From NCBI GenBank assembly GCA_958295945.1, contig OY282386.1, positions 1,054,001-1,118,000 of the forward strand: a DNA stretch of 64,000 nucleotides, read 5' to 3'. Shown here piece by piece: positions 1 through 8,395 of the stretch. A program made the translations under genes and the position numbers. Source of the DNA: Candidatus Poribacteria bacterium (lineage in GTDB: Bacteria > Poribacteria > WGA-4E > WGA-3G). The notes beneath the pieces were generated by a model. The model ran no database searches, was not told the origin of the DNA, and was given only the letters and a program-made list of their open reading frames with translations. The number at the start of each line of letters is the position of its first letter. Within the stretch, counting starts at the first letter, position 1.

Positions 1-39
1 TATTAAATTAATCTTCACTATATCGTCCCATAATAAAGT

Positions 40-888
40 CTAATCACGTGCAATAGGTGCACCAACAAGATTACCCCATTCTGTCCAACTACCATCATAG
101 TTGCGAACCTTCTCATAACCGAGTAGGTATTTCAACAGAAACCATGTATGGGATGAACGTTCACCGATACGGCAATATGCGATGGTCTCTTTGCTATCAT
201 CAACCCCTTGACCACCGTAAATAGATTGGAGTTCGTCGTGAGACTTGAACGTCCCATCTTCTGCAACCGCAGTTGCCCACGGGATATTTGCTGCTCCCGG
301 AATATGTCCGCCACGTTGTGCTGTTTCACTCATACCTGGCGGTGCAATTACTTCACCCGTAAATTCTGCTGGAGAACGGACATCAACGAGATTAATAACA
401 CCTTGTTCAAGTGTGGGTAGAATGTTGTCCTTTGTTGCACGGACGTTGTCATCGGGGAATTTCGCTTGATAGCCAGTACTCGGATAGGAAGGCACATCTG
501 TAACGAGATCTCTGCCTTCATTAATCCATTTCTGCCGACCACCGTTCATCACCTTCAAAAGACTTTCATCATGTCCATAGTAGCGAAATTGCCAAAGTGC
601 GTAAGTTGCGAACCAGTTATTGTTATCCCCATAGAATATCACTGTCGTATCGGTAGCAATACCGCAATCATTGCAGAGTGCTTCAAACTGTTCCTTTGTA
701 AGAATATCGCGTCGGATTTGATCGCATAGTTGCGTCTGCCAATTCAAACCGACTGCCCCTGTGATGTGTCCTTCGCCATAGGCGGATGTATCTACATCCA
801 CTTCAAGCAGGCGTATACCAGCATCACCACCATGTTCTGCAACCCACTCCGTACTTACCAATACATCAGGATTAGCGTAATCAGCCAT
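40..888 (-). CDS. Thiosulfate/3-mercaptopyruvate sulfurtransferase (tandem rhodanese)
   Basis: This 282-residue protein has two rhodanese domains, the usual length of SseA-type enzymes that move a sulfane sulfur from thiosulfate or 3-mercaptopyruvate to cyanide or thiols. The N-terminal half (about residues 8-125) is the non-catalytic domain. The C-terminal half carries the active-site loop CRIGERS with cysteine near residue 239, followed by the family-typical stretch ending in GSWTEW. The charged loop (R-I-G-E-R) favours thiosulfate over mercaptopyruvate, but this is inference. The start is supported by GGAGGGA about 8 nt upstream. It stands alone; the next gene on the strand begins 0.9 kb away, behind IS-like hairpins. 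Confidence 0.93.
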   Translation of the reverse strand: MADYANPDVLVSTEWVAEHGGDAGIRLLEVDVDTSAYGEGHITGAVGLNWQTQLCDQIRRDILTKEQFEALCNDCGIATDTTVIFYGDNNNWFATYALWQFRYYGHDESLLKVMNGGRQKWINEGRDLVTDVPSYPSTGYQAKFPDDNVRATKDNILPTLEQGVINLVDVRSPAEFTGEVIAPPGMSETAQRGGHIPGAANIPWATAVAEDGTFKSHDELQSIYGGQGVDDSKETIAYCRIGERSSHTWFLLKYLLGYEKVRNYDGSWTEWGNLVGAPIARD

Positions 889-983
889 ATCTAACTTCCC
901 TCCTGTTTCCGGTCTTTTACCGGAAGAATATAATAACCTTTACAGGTAAATATCAAATTTCGTATTCATGCTTGAATATATTT

Positions 984-1160
984 ATATTCTGACATACTCC
1001 CCCAGCTAAAGCAGGGGGGTTCTTAGTGCTTATTTTGGAAACAACAAGTGTTACTAAATGTAAGTACACCACATTTTAGACGAAAAGTCAAGTTTATTTC
1101 TTGACACAACAAAGGCGGTGTCTACATCCCCGAGCTAAAGCAACGGGGTTTTGACACCGA
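984..1160. repeat. Two IS200/IS605-type end hairpins (element relic)
   Basis: Two palindromes sit about 110 bp apart: one of the form CCCCCAGCTAAAGCAGGGGG near 1000-1020 and one CCCCGAGCTAAAGCAACGGGG near 1128-1148, followed by TTTT. The stem with a GCTAAAGC core is typical of subterminal hairpins of IS200/IS605 and TnpB elements. No tnpA or tnpB reading frame lies between them, so this is best read as a relic or a palindrome-associated non-autonomous element. The second hairpin with its T-run could also act as a transcription terminator. Confidence 0.5.
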
Positions 1161-1249
1161 AGTCGTTGATAAGGTTTTGTGATATATTTGTCAAATATAG
1201 ATGTTGTTTCTTAGTTACACAAGATTACTCAAGAAAGAACGATTTCATT

Positions 1250-1281
1250 TAAATAAAAATGGCGAGGTGCGGATACCTCGC
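1250..1281 (-). terminator. Probable intrinsic terminator of the YwqK-like gene
   Basis: An inverted repeat GCGAGGT (1262-1268) / ACCTCGC (1275-1281) with a 6-nt loop is followed on the minus strand by CCATTTTTATTT. It lies about 50 nt after the stop of the YwqK-like gene. The stem also belongs to the GCGAGG palindrome family seen elsewhere in the window (22.77 and 43.91 kb), so it may be a repeat serving as terminator. Confidence 0.5.
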
Positions 1282-1330
1282 GCATTTAGAATTCATTTGA
1301 AATTAGTTGATAATTTACAATATGGTCATC

Positions 1331-1795
1331 TTATTCAAGCTTTTCACCACATCGTGGACAGTCATCTTTCCAATTAGATCGTCTGCCTTCTCCACACCCA
1401 GAACATTCACCGAATGGGTGTTCATCAGGTTTGGCGCGGGCACCGCCCTTCTTGTAAGTGATGATACGCCAGACCGTCTCGCCATCCTCTTCCCAACAGT
1501 GCCATACTCCTTCTTTCCTGCCATCAGATGAAGTGCCATCATGTATCTTATATGGACCACCCCATTTGCGATTACCATTTTCATGATAACAGATATAATC
1601 ACCTTCATACTTGTTGTCGCGATAGTATGCCACGCTGGAGACGTTTCCATTCTTGTGATATAGAATCCATTTTCCGTCCTTCTTACCGTGAATGAAGTTT
1701 CCTTCACTGCGTTTTAATCCGTTTGCAAAATAGGTAATCCAATATCCATGCTTTTTGCCATCAACCATTTCACCTGTATCTCTGGCACTTGTCAT
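1331..1795 (-). CDS. YwqK-like (MORN-variant repeat) protein with C-terminal zinc ribbon
   Basis: A 154-residue protein. Residues 8-105 are repeats of about 22-24 residues with the pattern G-x-Y-x-x-Y-x-x-N-G-x-x-x-x-x-G-x-x-x-x-G-K, as in the YwqK/MORN_2 family (often annotated as 'toxin-antitoxin system YwqK family antitoxin', without firm function). The C-terminus is a zinc ribbon: C-S-G-C about 20 residues before C-P-R-C. A ribosome site (GAGGTGAAAT-ATG) supports the start. It follows the ankyrin-HhH gene by 28 nt and is probably cotranscribed. A decayed second copy of the zinc-ribbon end lies at 2948-3088, so the gene belonged to a duplicated cassette. Molecular function is unknown. Confidence 0.75.
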   Translation of the reverse strand: MTSARDTGEMVDGKKHGYWITYFANGLKRSEGNFIHGKKDGKWILYHKNGNVSSVAYYRDNKYEGDYICYHENGNRKWGGPYKIHDGTSSDGRKEGVWHCWEEDGETVWRIITYKKGGARAKPDEHPFGECSGCGEGRRSNWKDDCPRCGEKLE

Positions 1796-1823
1796 ATTTC
1801 ACCTCTTTATTGAGAAATACTCT

Positions 1824-2927
1824 TTACAGATTTTCATTAAGGTATTCCTCAAAATTTTCTATAGTTTTCTTACCGATCCCTTTGACACCCTTTAGTCTAT
1901 CCTCATCAATTGCTGATCGGAGAGATAGGAGACTGTCAATACCTGCCGCCTGATATAGGAGTTTAATTGTTTTAGGACCGAGACCGGGGATAGGAATGAG
2001 TTCCGTAATTGTTTCAGGTATCTCACTTGCGTATTCCTGTAATTTAGAACATGTTCCAGTTTCAACATATTCTGTGATGATAGTAGCAACTATGTCACCA
2101 ACGCCGGATATTTCCTCTTGTAATCGTCCTTGTTCAACCAGTTCTGCAACGGATTCCTCCATACGAGAAATTGTATACGCCAGACGCGGATATCGTGTAG
2201 CATGATCTTCCGGGTAGTCAGCAACAATTAGTATTGTATAGAGTTCCATGAGTTTTTGTGCGATATCTTCGTTTGTCGGTTTCCCGATGTTTTCTTGTTC
2301 AGGTATAACTTCCTCAAAATCCAGAAGATTACGAATTTCTTCAGATCGTTTATGTTTGATAGCAAAATCGTGAGCACTCATCCCAGAAAAGTTGCGAATT
2401 GTTTTGTCCGCACCATGATCAAACAGATACTGAATGAGATCAACTGATCCAAATACTGCGGCGATATGAAGTGGCGTTTCTCCGTCCATTGGACCAAACT
2501 CTAACTCGGAAGCCCCGCGCTTTGCTCGCCGATTTACATCTGCCCCTCGCGCAATTAAGAGTTCAATGCCACCGAGTTGATTCGCCTCAGCAGCGTTGTG
2601 CAAAGGTGTTTCTCCACCTTTTGGCATGCTATGATTGACTTCAGCACCGGCATGATCAATCAGGTATTCACAAAATGCAAATTCTCCATCTCTGGCAGCA
2701 AAACTCAACAGAATGCCTTCTGAAAAAACATCATGATTGACATTACCACCTTGTTCTATCAGATATTTTGAAATGTCATGATGCCCCTCAAAATATGCCC
2801 ACATGAATGGAGGAATCCAACTGTAGTTGGGATCAGCACCGTTTTCCACAAGTTCACGAACTTGTGTCATATCACCAGATTTTGCTGCTTCAATTAAACT
2901 TTCACCGAGTGCTTTTTTACTTTTCAT
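1824..2927 (-). CDS. Ankyrin repeats fused to PolX-type helix-hairpin-helix domains
   Basis: A 367-residue protein in two halves. Residues about 5-195 form five to six ankyrin repeats (motifs such as GETPLHIAAVFGSVDLIQYL). Residues about 217-367 match the N-terminal part of family X DNA polymerases: an 8-kDa-like helical domain followed by two helix-hairpin-helix motifs, P-G-L-G-P-K-T and K-G-I-G-K-K-T. The polymerase palm with its catalytic aspartates and the PHP domain are absent. The C-terminal half is closely similar to the separate protein at 3523-4032. HhH motifs in this family bind the DNA backbone at gaps; here a DNA-binding or sensing role without synthesis is inferred. No strong ribosome site is seen. 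Confidence 0.8.
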   Translation of the reverse strand: MKSKKALGESLIEAAKSGDMTQVRELVENGADPNYSWIPPFMWAYFEGHHDISKYLIEQGGNVNHDVFSEGILLSFAARDGEFAFCEYLIDHAGAEVNHSMPKGGETPLHNAAEANQLGGIELLIARGADVNRRAKRGASELEFGPMDGETPLHIAAVFGSVDLIQYLFDHGADKTIRNFSGMSAHDFAIKHKRSEEIRNLLDFEEVIPEQENIGKPTNEDIAQKLMELYTILIVADYPEDHATRYPRLAYTISRMEESVAELVEQGRLQEEISGVGDIVATIITEYVETGTCSKLQEYASEIPETITELIPIPGLGPKTIKLLYQAAGIDSLLSLRSAIDEDRLKGVKGIGKKTIENFEEYLNENL

Positions 2928-2947
2928 ATTTTGTCTTAGAATCCTAT

Positions 2948-3088
2948 TTACTCTAATTCAGTTCCACATTTTGGACAGCAATTACCCCAATTTATACGTT
3001 TCGCTTCACCACAGACATCACAGACACCAATTGGATACTCATCTGGTTTTGCACGAGAACCACCTTTCTTGTAAGTAACAATTATCCA
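2948..3088 (-). pseudogene. 3' remnant of a second YwqK-like/zinc-ribbon gene
   Basis: Read on the minus strand this stretch encodes about 46 codons ending at a TAA (2948-2950): T-Y-K-K-G-G-S-R-A-K-P-D-E, then a zinc ribbon with C-x2-C and C-x2-C. This matches the end of the YwqK-like protein at 1331-1795 (T-Y-K-K-G-G-A-R-A-K-P-D-E and the same cysteine pattern). The repeat region of this copy is gone; instead a DUF5916 fragment in another frame joins near 3090. There is no start codon of its own. Confidence 0.75.
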
Positions 3089-3509
3089 TTGTTTTGTCCA
3101 AATGTTTAATCTGTGCATATTCTGGTGCAGTGATCGCCTCTATGAATCCAAAGGTAGTGCCGCCTTGGGTGCTTCCAATAATTTTGCTTGCTCCGAGGAT
3201 AGTAGTGGATTCATGTCGACTTAGTTCTTCAGCACCATCTGGGATGTCAAAATGGCTGGGTCTTCGTCCAATACGACGAGTGTAAAAAAAAGCGTTACCA
3301 TTCGATTGAAAGATGGATGAGTCTTTAACAAAAAATGGCCGTCGTTCCTCAAAAGCAGATAGATTTAATCTTGCAGGATCTGCTTCAACTTGTCCAAAAT
3401 CTGGATTGATTGTTGCGCTGAGCGAGGTGCCAGTAGTAATACCGTATTGTACATCGGTGCCGACATTCCCCCACAGGTCAATTCCACTATTAAGTGTGCT
3501 ACGACTCAT
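3039..3509 (-). pseudogene. Internal fragment of a DUF5916-type outer-membrane protein
   Basis: An open stretch of 156 codons. Its first 130 or so residues carry signatures of the DUF5916 family: a Y-G-I-T strand, then N-P-D-F-G-Q-V-E-A-D-P and R-R-P-F-F-V followed by a tyrosine-containing R-R-I-G-R-R-P. Full family members are usually several hundred residues longer, with a carbohydrate-binding family 9-like N-terminus and a C-terminal beta-barrel. Here only a middle piece remains, starting 13 nt after the HhH gene and running at about 3100 into the zinc-ribbon remnant in another frame. It is a gene fragment that arrived by rearrangement; translation, if any, would be fortuitous. Confidence 0.7.
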
Positions 3510-3522
3510 TTGTCAGATATCG

Positions 3523-4032
3523 TTATAGATTTTCATCAAGATATTCTTCAATTTTCTCTAATGTCTTCTTTCCAATACCTTTGAATCCTTTAAGTTTACC
3601 TTCATCAATTGCAGTGCGTAGTGATGCAAGACTATCAATCTCAACATCCTCGTATAACCGTTTAATCGTCTTTGCCCCTAACCCAGGAATAGGCACAAGT
3701 TCTGTGATTGACTGAGGAATGTCCCCCGCATATTCGTCTATTTTTTTACACGTTCCAGTATCAAGATATTGAGTGATGATAGTAGCGACTATATCCCCAA
3801 CCCCACCGATTTCCTCAATTAACCTGTCTTGCTCAACAAGGTCTGCGATAGATTCAGGAAAACGTGAGATAGAATGTGCTAAACGAGGATATCGCGATGC
3901 ATGGTCTTCAGGATAATCTGCCATAATCAAGAAGGTATGAAGTTCCATCAACCTTAACGCTATTTCATCATTGACGTGCCATCGGGTACGTCCTTTTTCG
4001 TCTGTATAAGAACTTTTATTTTCCATTGACAT
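3523..4032 (-). CDS. Stand-alone PolX-type helix-hairpin-helix protein
   Basis: A protein of about 169 residues equal to the C-terminal half of the ankyrin-HhH protein at 1824-2927. It has an 8-kDa-like helical domain (with the same M-A-D-Y-P-E-D-H-A-S-R-Y-P-R-L-A segment) and two HhH motifs, P-G-L-G-A-K-T and K-G-I-G-K-K-T. Polymerase and nuclease domains are missing. I chose ATG at 4032, behind GGAG with 4-nt spacing; ATG at 4026 is the alternative. Either start overlaps the end of the upstream propeller gene (stop 4016-4018), so translation is probably coupled. A DNA-binding role is inferred from HhH motifs only. Confidence 0.75.
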   Translation of the reverse strand: MSMENKSSYTDEKGRTRWHVNDEIALRLMELHTFLIMADYPEDHASRYPRLAHSISRFPESIADLVEQDRLIEEIGGVGDIVATIITQYLDTGTCKKIDEYAGDIPQSITELVPIPGLGAKTIKRLYEDVEIDSLASLRTAIDEGKLKGFKGIGKKTLEKIEEYLDENL

Positions 4033-5170
4033 TCCACTCCAATATTTGAATTGTAGTATCCCACAACGCGACTGCCAAATACTTACCATCAGGTGAGAAG
4101 GCTAATGCTTGAATTCCGGCTGGATAGGTTTCCCAAAATACTGATTTACTGTCAAGGACCTTTGAAGTATGGTAGGGAATCCCCCACACTCGAAGATTCC
4201 CGTTCTCATCGCCAGAAGCAAGGTAGTACATATAAAAATAACCTTTCGTTTTCAGGTTTGCGTGCATTTCGTTGGCAGATAAATTTTGTTTGTTTGGTGC
4301 AAAAGCGAGAGCACGTGTCCAGTATGACTCAAAACCGGATTTGTTAAGAAGTTGTCTACCCGTGTGTCCTTCCCATACACGAATACCGGATTTTGCATTC
4401 AGTTGTGTATCAACAGCGATTAAACTTCCATAATCCGAAAATATCAGGTTCCACACCCCAAGAATTTCACCAGTATTGAAAACATGCAAAGGTTGCTTAT
4501 TATTGTTTGTATCCCAAATTTCAATAATTGTACGATGGCCTTCACTATCATGATAAGTCCCTTCTGCTGTAGCGAGATATCCATTCTCTGTTGAAATAGT
4601 GATCCCGTTTCGTACAGGTAATTGTGTTTTAGAATCGTGAATTTTAATAGTCGTTATTCCTTGCTTTAGCGTCAATTGTTTTGTGCCTTTAGCAATCCCT
4701 ACGGATGAAAACCGCCATAGTTCAATTTCATTTCCTCCTTTTGTCAACGCAACAAGTTGGCTATCTGGTGAATAATAGCCACTCTCATACGGACCTTTCA
4801 TTTCATATTTATACTTTACTAACTGAATCTCCTTACTGTCTGCAACGTTAACAACTGCAATTCCATCAGCTTTTGGGACTAAAAGATAATTTGATCCGGG
4901 AGTATAAGCAGACCATAAGTCTTCTTCAATAGTGTAAATCACGCGTTTTTGACGGTTTTGAAGGTTCCATTCTACTATGCTACCACCTTTTTCATGTGCA
5001 ATAAACTTTGTGCTGTCTTTATTGAAAGTTATACGACTTACTACATTAGGCAGTAACTTGTCAAGTCGTGGGTTCTGTTTTTCACCGAGTTGAAATGCAG
5101 ACTCCAATGAAACAGCGTGAGCAGACAAGCAAAATAGTGTAAGGAGAATGTTCAGTAAGAACTTTTTCAT
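4016..5170 (-). CDS. Secreted WD40-like beta-propeller protein
   Basis: A 384-residue protein with a clear signal peptide (MKKFLLNILLTLFCLSAHA, cleavage near residue 19). The rest is a set of WD40/YVTN-like blades. Typical strands include I-T-F-N-K-D-S-T-K-F-I-A near residue 50, several 'W-R/W-N-L' ends and a final [17 protein letters not shown]. It probably acts as a periplasmic or surface interaction scaffold; no catalytic residues are evident. Its stop codon overlaps the start of the HhH gene, placing it at the head of the cassette. Repeats are degenerate compared with the 14-repeat protein at 35.9 kb. Confidence 0.75.
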   Translation of the reverse strand: MKKFLLNILLTLFCLSAHAVSLESAFQLGEKQNPRLDKLLPNVVSRITFNKDSTKFIAHEKGGSIVEWNLQNRQKRVIYTIEEDLWSAYTPGSNYLLVPKADGIAVVNVADSKEIQLVKYKYEMKGPYESGYYSPDSQLVALTKGGNEIELWRFSSVGIAKGTKQLTLKQGITTIKIHDSKTQLPVRNGITISTENGYLATAEGTYHDSEGHRTIIEIWDTNNNKQPLHVFNTGEILGVWNLIFSDYGSLIAVDTQLNAKSGIRVWEGHTGRQLLNKSGFESYWTRALAFAPNKQNLSANEMHANLKTKGYFYMYYLASGDENGNLRVWGIPYHTSKVLDSKSVFWETYPAGIQALAFSPDGKYLAVALWDTTIQILEWNVNGK

Positions 5171-5219
5171 TAGATAAATGGTAGATTTCAGAATAAATTG
5201 TGAACTTTCCAGTAGGAGT

Positions 5220-5263
5220 GAACTCCGAATTTCCGATTATATACAGATCGGGAATCGGAGTTC
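5220..5263. repeat. Palindrome after the Rieske operon
   Basis: GAACTCCGA (5220-5228) pairs with TCGGAGTTC (5255-5263), extended by a partly paired AATTTCCGAT/ATCGGGAA. It lies just beyond the last gene of the Rieske-ankyrin-Rieske operon. No T-run follows on the minus strand, so it is a palindromic repeat or a factor-dependent 3' stabiliser rather than a canonical terminator. Confidence 0.45.
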
Positions 5264-5314
5264 CCTCGGACAGAAAAGAGTCGTCCAATTATATTGGAAT
5301 CCTCATTTTAACTG

Positions 5315-7063
5315 CTACTCGTAAAGCTCCGTAGCAGTTTCACCTTTAGCGAAACGGTGTGCAGTTTGCACAGCGGATTCGTTCCCTGCGTTTCTGCGGA
5401 CATCCGTTGCCCATCGTGCTAACCCAACTATCAGTTGATTTCTTGCTGGATGGTTCTCACAGTAATGCCACTCTCTATCCACGATGTGAATTGTGCTGAG
5501 GAGATGGCCACCGTTATCATCCTTGAGGATACATTGTCCCATTTCTCTCATTAATCGTTCAGCAGAACAACCTGAGTTTAGATATTCACGTGTTCGTCGT
5601 CCGATTTCTTGGATACGGACAGATTCTATCCCATCAATAATTGCGTCAAGTGCCATATCTTCATCAAGGACTTTAGTGGTTGAAGTCGTTCTTGCTTCTG
5701 AAATCGGTTGATGACGTATGTTGAGCCATCGGTTTGAGTAGAACATCCATCCACAATGGAAGAGTGCCCTCGCGGCAATTTTGGTGCCACCAAAACGGAG
5801 TACCTTCCTGATATTGGCTGCACATTCCATTTCTTCTTGTAATTCCCACCAACCTGGACTCATGTTAACCGGTGTTCTTGCCATCCTATCAGCAGAGGTC
5901 ATGACCATAGTTGTAGCAATCTTGTCTATAGAAGCACCTGCTGTGAGCACTTTCGTAATTGCATCAAAAATAGTGTCTATATCTCCACTAACCAGATCGG
6001 CAGATAATGCATCTTCATCAAAGTCAACATCAGCATCCGGTGATTTTTCCTGCGGGAGTTCATCAAAGATGTGCTCAATTTCTTCCAGTTTTTGGAGTGC
6101 TTCGCGGAGACGTTCACCGGGTCTTCCTCTACCTTGTCCAAGTATCTTTGCACTAAGGTTGCAGACTAATTCACCAGTCATCTCCCAACCCCATTTTTCA
6201 AGCAATTCAGCCAAATGACATAGGTCAATAAGATTCCTGGAACTAGTAAGGAAGAACCATTCGGATGCACAATCCAAGAAAAGCGGTATGAATTTATCCT
6301 CATGCCCTCCTAATTCTCTTGCTGTGATCAGACATTTTTCAATACCTTCCCACTCTTTATCGTAGGTGAAGACTCTAATCCAGTTTTCGAGTTTTTCCCA
6401 GTCTACAGGGGGTGGAAGAGGTCTACGTTCAGGACGATCATTATGTCCACCTGCAGCATGTGCCGCAGCCATCATCAGTGGAATAAGTCGGTCGTCTGTT
6501 TCATACATGTGTGCGACCTTTATGCCGTGCATGAATGTTGCAACACGACCACCGCCATGTCGAAATCCTTCAGCTGTTGTGATATGACGCACCATATGCT
6601 TTACCATAATCTCTAAAGTCTCTTCTTCTGAGACACCTTTAGCTAACATTATGGCGATAGCTTTGGAAAGCGTCCAACTATCGTGGGAGAATAGCCCTTC
6701 TTTCAACAAAAGAAAATGTGCGTCATCCCGTTTTTTTCCGCCTTTTTCAACATCTACATAGATATCACCATTTCGGACTTCAACGGGGAACGTAGCAAGA
6801 TCATCACAACCACCAGTGAAGCATCCTCCACCTTCCATGTCGTAACTCCAACCGTGCCAGTCACACGACAAAACGCCTCTTTTGACATGCCCTCTTATTA
6901 GTGGATATCCCATGTGCGGACACTGATTGTCTGTAGCGAACACATTTCCTTCATGCTCAAAGAGGGCAATACTATGACCTTCAACTCTGACTGCCCTCGG
7001 CTTGCCCTCTGCTATATCACTTCGGGCAGCAACTTTTACGTAATTTCCATTTTCTGATAACAC
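5315..7063 (-). CDS. Rieske [2Fe-2S] protein with long helical C-terminal domain (paralogue 1)
   Basis: A 582-residue protein. Residues about 8-105 form a Rieske ferredoxin domain with both ligand pairs: C48-P-H50 and C67-D-W-H70, followed by G-W-S-Y-D. The remaining 470 residues are mostly helical with no family I recognise; they contain conserved histidines (for example the M-V-K-H-M-V-R-H-I segment near residue 150 and a later H-A-A-G-G-H) that could bind metal, which is speculation. It lacks the mononuclear iron motif of ring-hydroxylating oxygenases. A paralogue at 8396-10132 shares the architecture, with an ankyrin gene between; all three form one operon. A soluble electron-transfer or oxidoreductase role is inferred. 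Confidence 0.75.
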   Translation of the reverse strand: MLSENGNYVKVAARSDIAEGKPRAVRVEGHSIALFEHEGNVFATDNQCPHMGYPLIRGHVKRGVLSCDWHGWSYDMEGGGCFTGGCDDLATFPVEVRNGDIYVDVEKGGKKRDDAHFLLLKEGLFSHDSWTLSKAIAIMLAKGVSEEETLEIMVKHMVRHITTAEGFRHGGGRVATFMHGIKVAHMYETDDRLIPLMMAAAHAAGGHNDRPERRPLPPPVDWEKLENWIRVFTYDKEWEGIEKCLITARELGGHEDKFIPLFLDCASEWFFLTSSRNLIDLCHLAELLEKWGWEMTGELVCNLSAKILGQGRGRPGERLREALQKLEEIEHIFDELPQEKSPDADVDFDEDALSADLVSGDIDTIFDAITKVLTAGASIDKIATTMVMTSADRMARTPVNMSPGWWELQEEMECAANIRKVLRFGGTKIAARALFHCGWMFYSNRWLNIRHQPISEARTTSTTKVLDEDMALDAIIDGIESVRIQEIGRRTREYLNSGCSAERLMREMGQCILKDDNGGHLLSTIHIVDREWHYCENHPARNQLIVGLARWATDVRRNAGNESAVQTAHRFAKGETATELYE

Positions 7064-7111
7064 TTTGTTTTTCTCCTATTATATTATCTATAGTTATGAT
7101 ACCTTCAGAAC

Positions 7112-8389
7112 TTATTCCTGTGATAATTCAGTTAAAAACGTCGCGACAGATTTCCGCTTCGCTTTCTTTGCATAATCAAGTGGTGTAAGTCCTGCATCAT
7201 CACGTGCATTGACATTCGCGCCGTGCTCAATCAACAACGCAGCTTGGTTTTTGCCAACGCCTTTCTGCGCAATGAAGTGCAACGGTGTCTGTCCTTTATC
7301 ATCAGTTACATTCGGATTAGCACCGTTTTCTAATAAACATGCAACTCCAACGGTCAAACCGCGTTGTGCGACCCAATGTAGCGGAGTCCACATGCCACGT
7401 CTATGCTTTTGTTGTGCGTTGATATCCCGACCTTTTGCTATGAAACCTTTCAGCAATAGATCAAAACGCTTGGGACCCTGTCCAACCAGCATATACCAAT
7501 CTCGCAAGTTAATCTCATAACCTAAGTCAATGAGCAGATCAACGATTGCTGGTTGTTTATACTTAAGTGCCAGCTCAAGTAACGGCATGGTCGGTCCGAC
7601 CTGATACGCATAGACGTGTCCACCCGGAACTTCATTCACTTGTTCAGTATTTACCTTAGAGAAGTTCTCTGATGGTATAATGTAACCTTCCGGATCTTTT
7701 ACATTAATCCGTAGTCTGAGAAGATCGGGATTTCTTTGAAATTCCTCTCTTGCTCGTTCTACATCACCCATTGCACAATAGAGGACAACATCGGCTTCTG
7801 CCCCTTTTTCAAGCAGATATTTGCATACTTCAGGTCGTCTACTCATTGTCCATTGTGCCGCAGTTCCATTATGGTCCCGATCACGTAAATTTATGTCGGC
7901 ACCGTGTTTGAGGAGCATGTCAGCAATTCGGGGTGTGGCAGAGAAATGTAACGGAGACATGCCATCACTTCCCAAAGTGTGAACTACTTCTGGATTACCA
8001 TCAATCAACGTTTCAAGTGTATCCAGCATGTCCAACCCCGCAGCAGCATGTGCATCAATCGTTGCACCCCGTTCAATCAGATATTCTGCTATTTCCTTAT
8101 CATAGCGGAGCATTGAACCTGTAACGCACATCAATGCTGAAGTGCCACCTGCCCACCAAGAACTTTTAACATCAATGTTTGCACCTGCCTCCAGCAGCAC
8201 ATCAATAAGTGGAAGATCTCCTCTGCCTGCTGCATGCACAATTGCAGGAGCATCAAAGGAAAACCAAGGGGCATCAATTTGGTCTTTGAGGTCACTGTTA
8301 TTTGCCAACAATGACCTAACTTGTTCTGCTACCCCATTATTCACTGCATCAATAAATGCTGTTCGCTGCAAGTGCCAACCTTGACTCAT
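7112..8389 (-). CDS. Ankyrin repeat protein
   Basis: A 425-residue soluble protein built almost wholly of ankyrin repeats: about four in residues 10-110, further ones to 205, then a non-repeat insert (about 206-260), and repeats to the C-terminus ending with N-V-N-A-R-D-D-A-G-L-T-P-L-D-Y-A. There is no signal peptide. It lies between the two Rieske paralogues: 6 nt after the upstream one (stop 8396) and 48 nt before the next. The tight spacing implies one mRNA and perhaps a protein complex in which the repeats bind the Rieske partners; this is inference. Confidence 0.85.
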   Translation of the reverse strand: MSQGWHLQRTAFIDAVNNGVAEQVRSLLANNSDLKDQIDAPWFSFDAPAIVHAAGRGDLPLIDVLLEAGANIDVKSSWWAGGTSALMCVTGSMLRYDKEIAEYLIERGATIDAHAAAGLDMLDTLETLIDGNPEVVHTLGSDGMSPLHFSATPRIADMLLKHGADINLRDRDHNGTAAQWTMSRRPEVCKYLLEKGAEADVVLYCAMGDVERAREEFQRNPDLLRLRINVKDPEGYIIPSENFSKVNTEQVNEVPGGHVYAYQVGPTMPLLELALKYKQPAIVDLLIDLGYEINLRDWYMLVGQGPKRFDLLLKGFIAKGRDINAQQKHRRGMWTPLHWVAQRGLTVGVACLLENGANPNVTDDKGQTPLHFIAQKGVGKNQAALLIEHGANVNARDDAGLTPLDYAKKAKRKSVATFLTELSQE

Positions 8390-8395
8390 CAGAAA

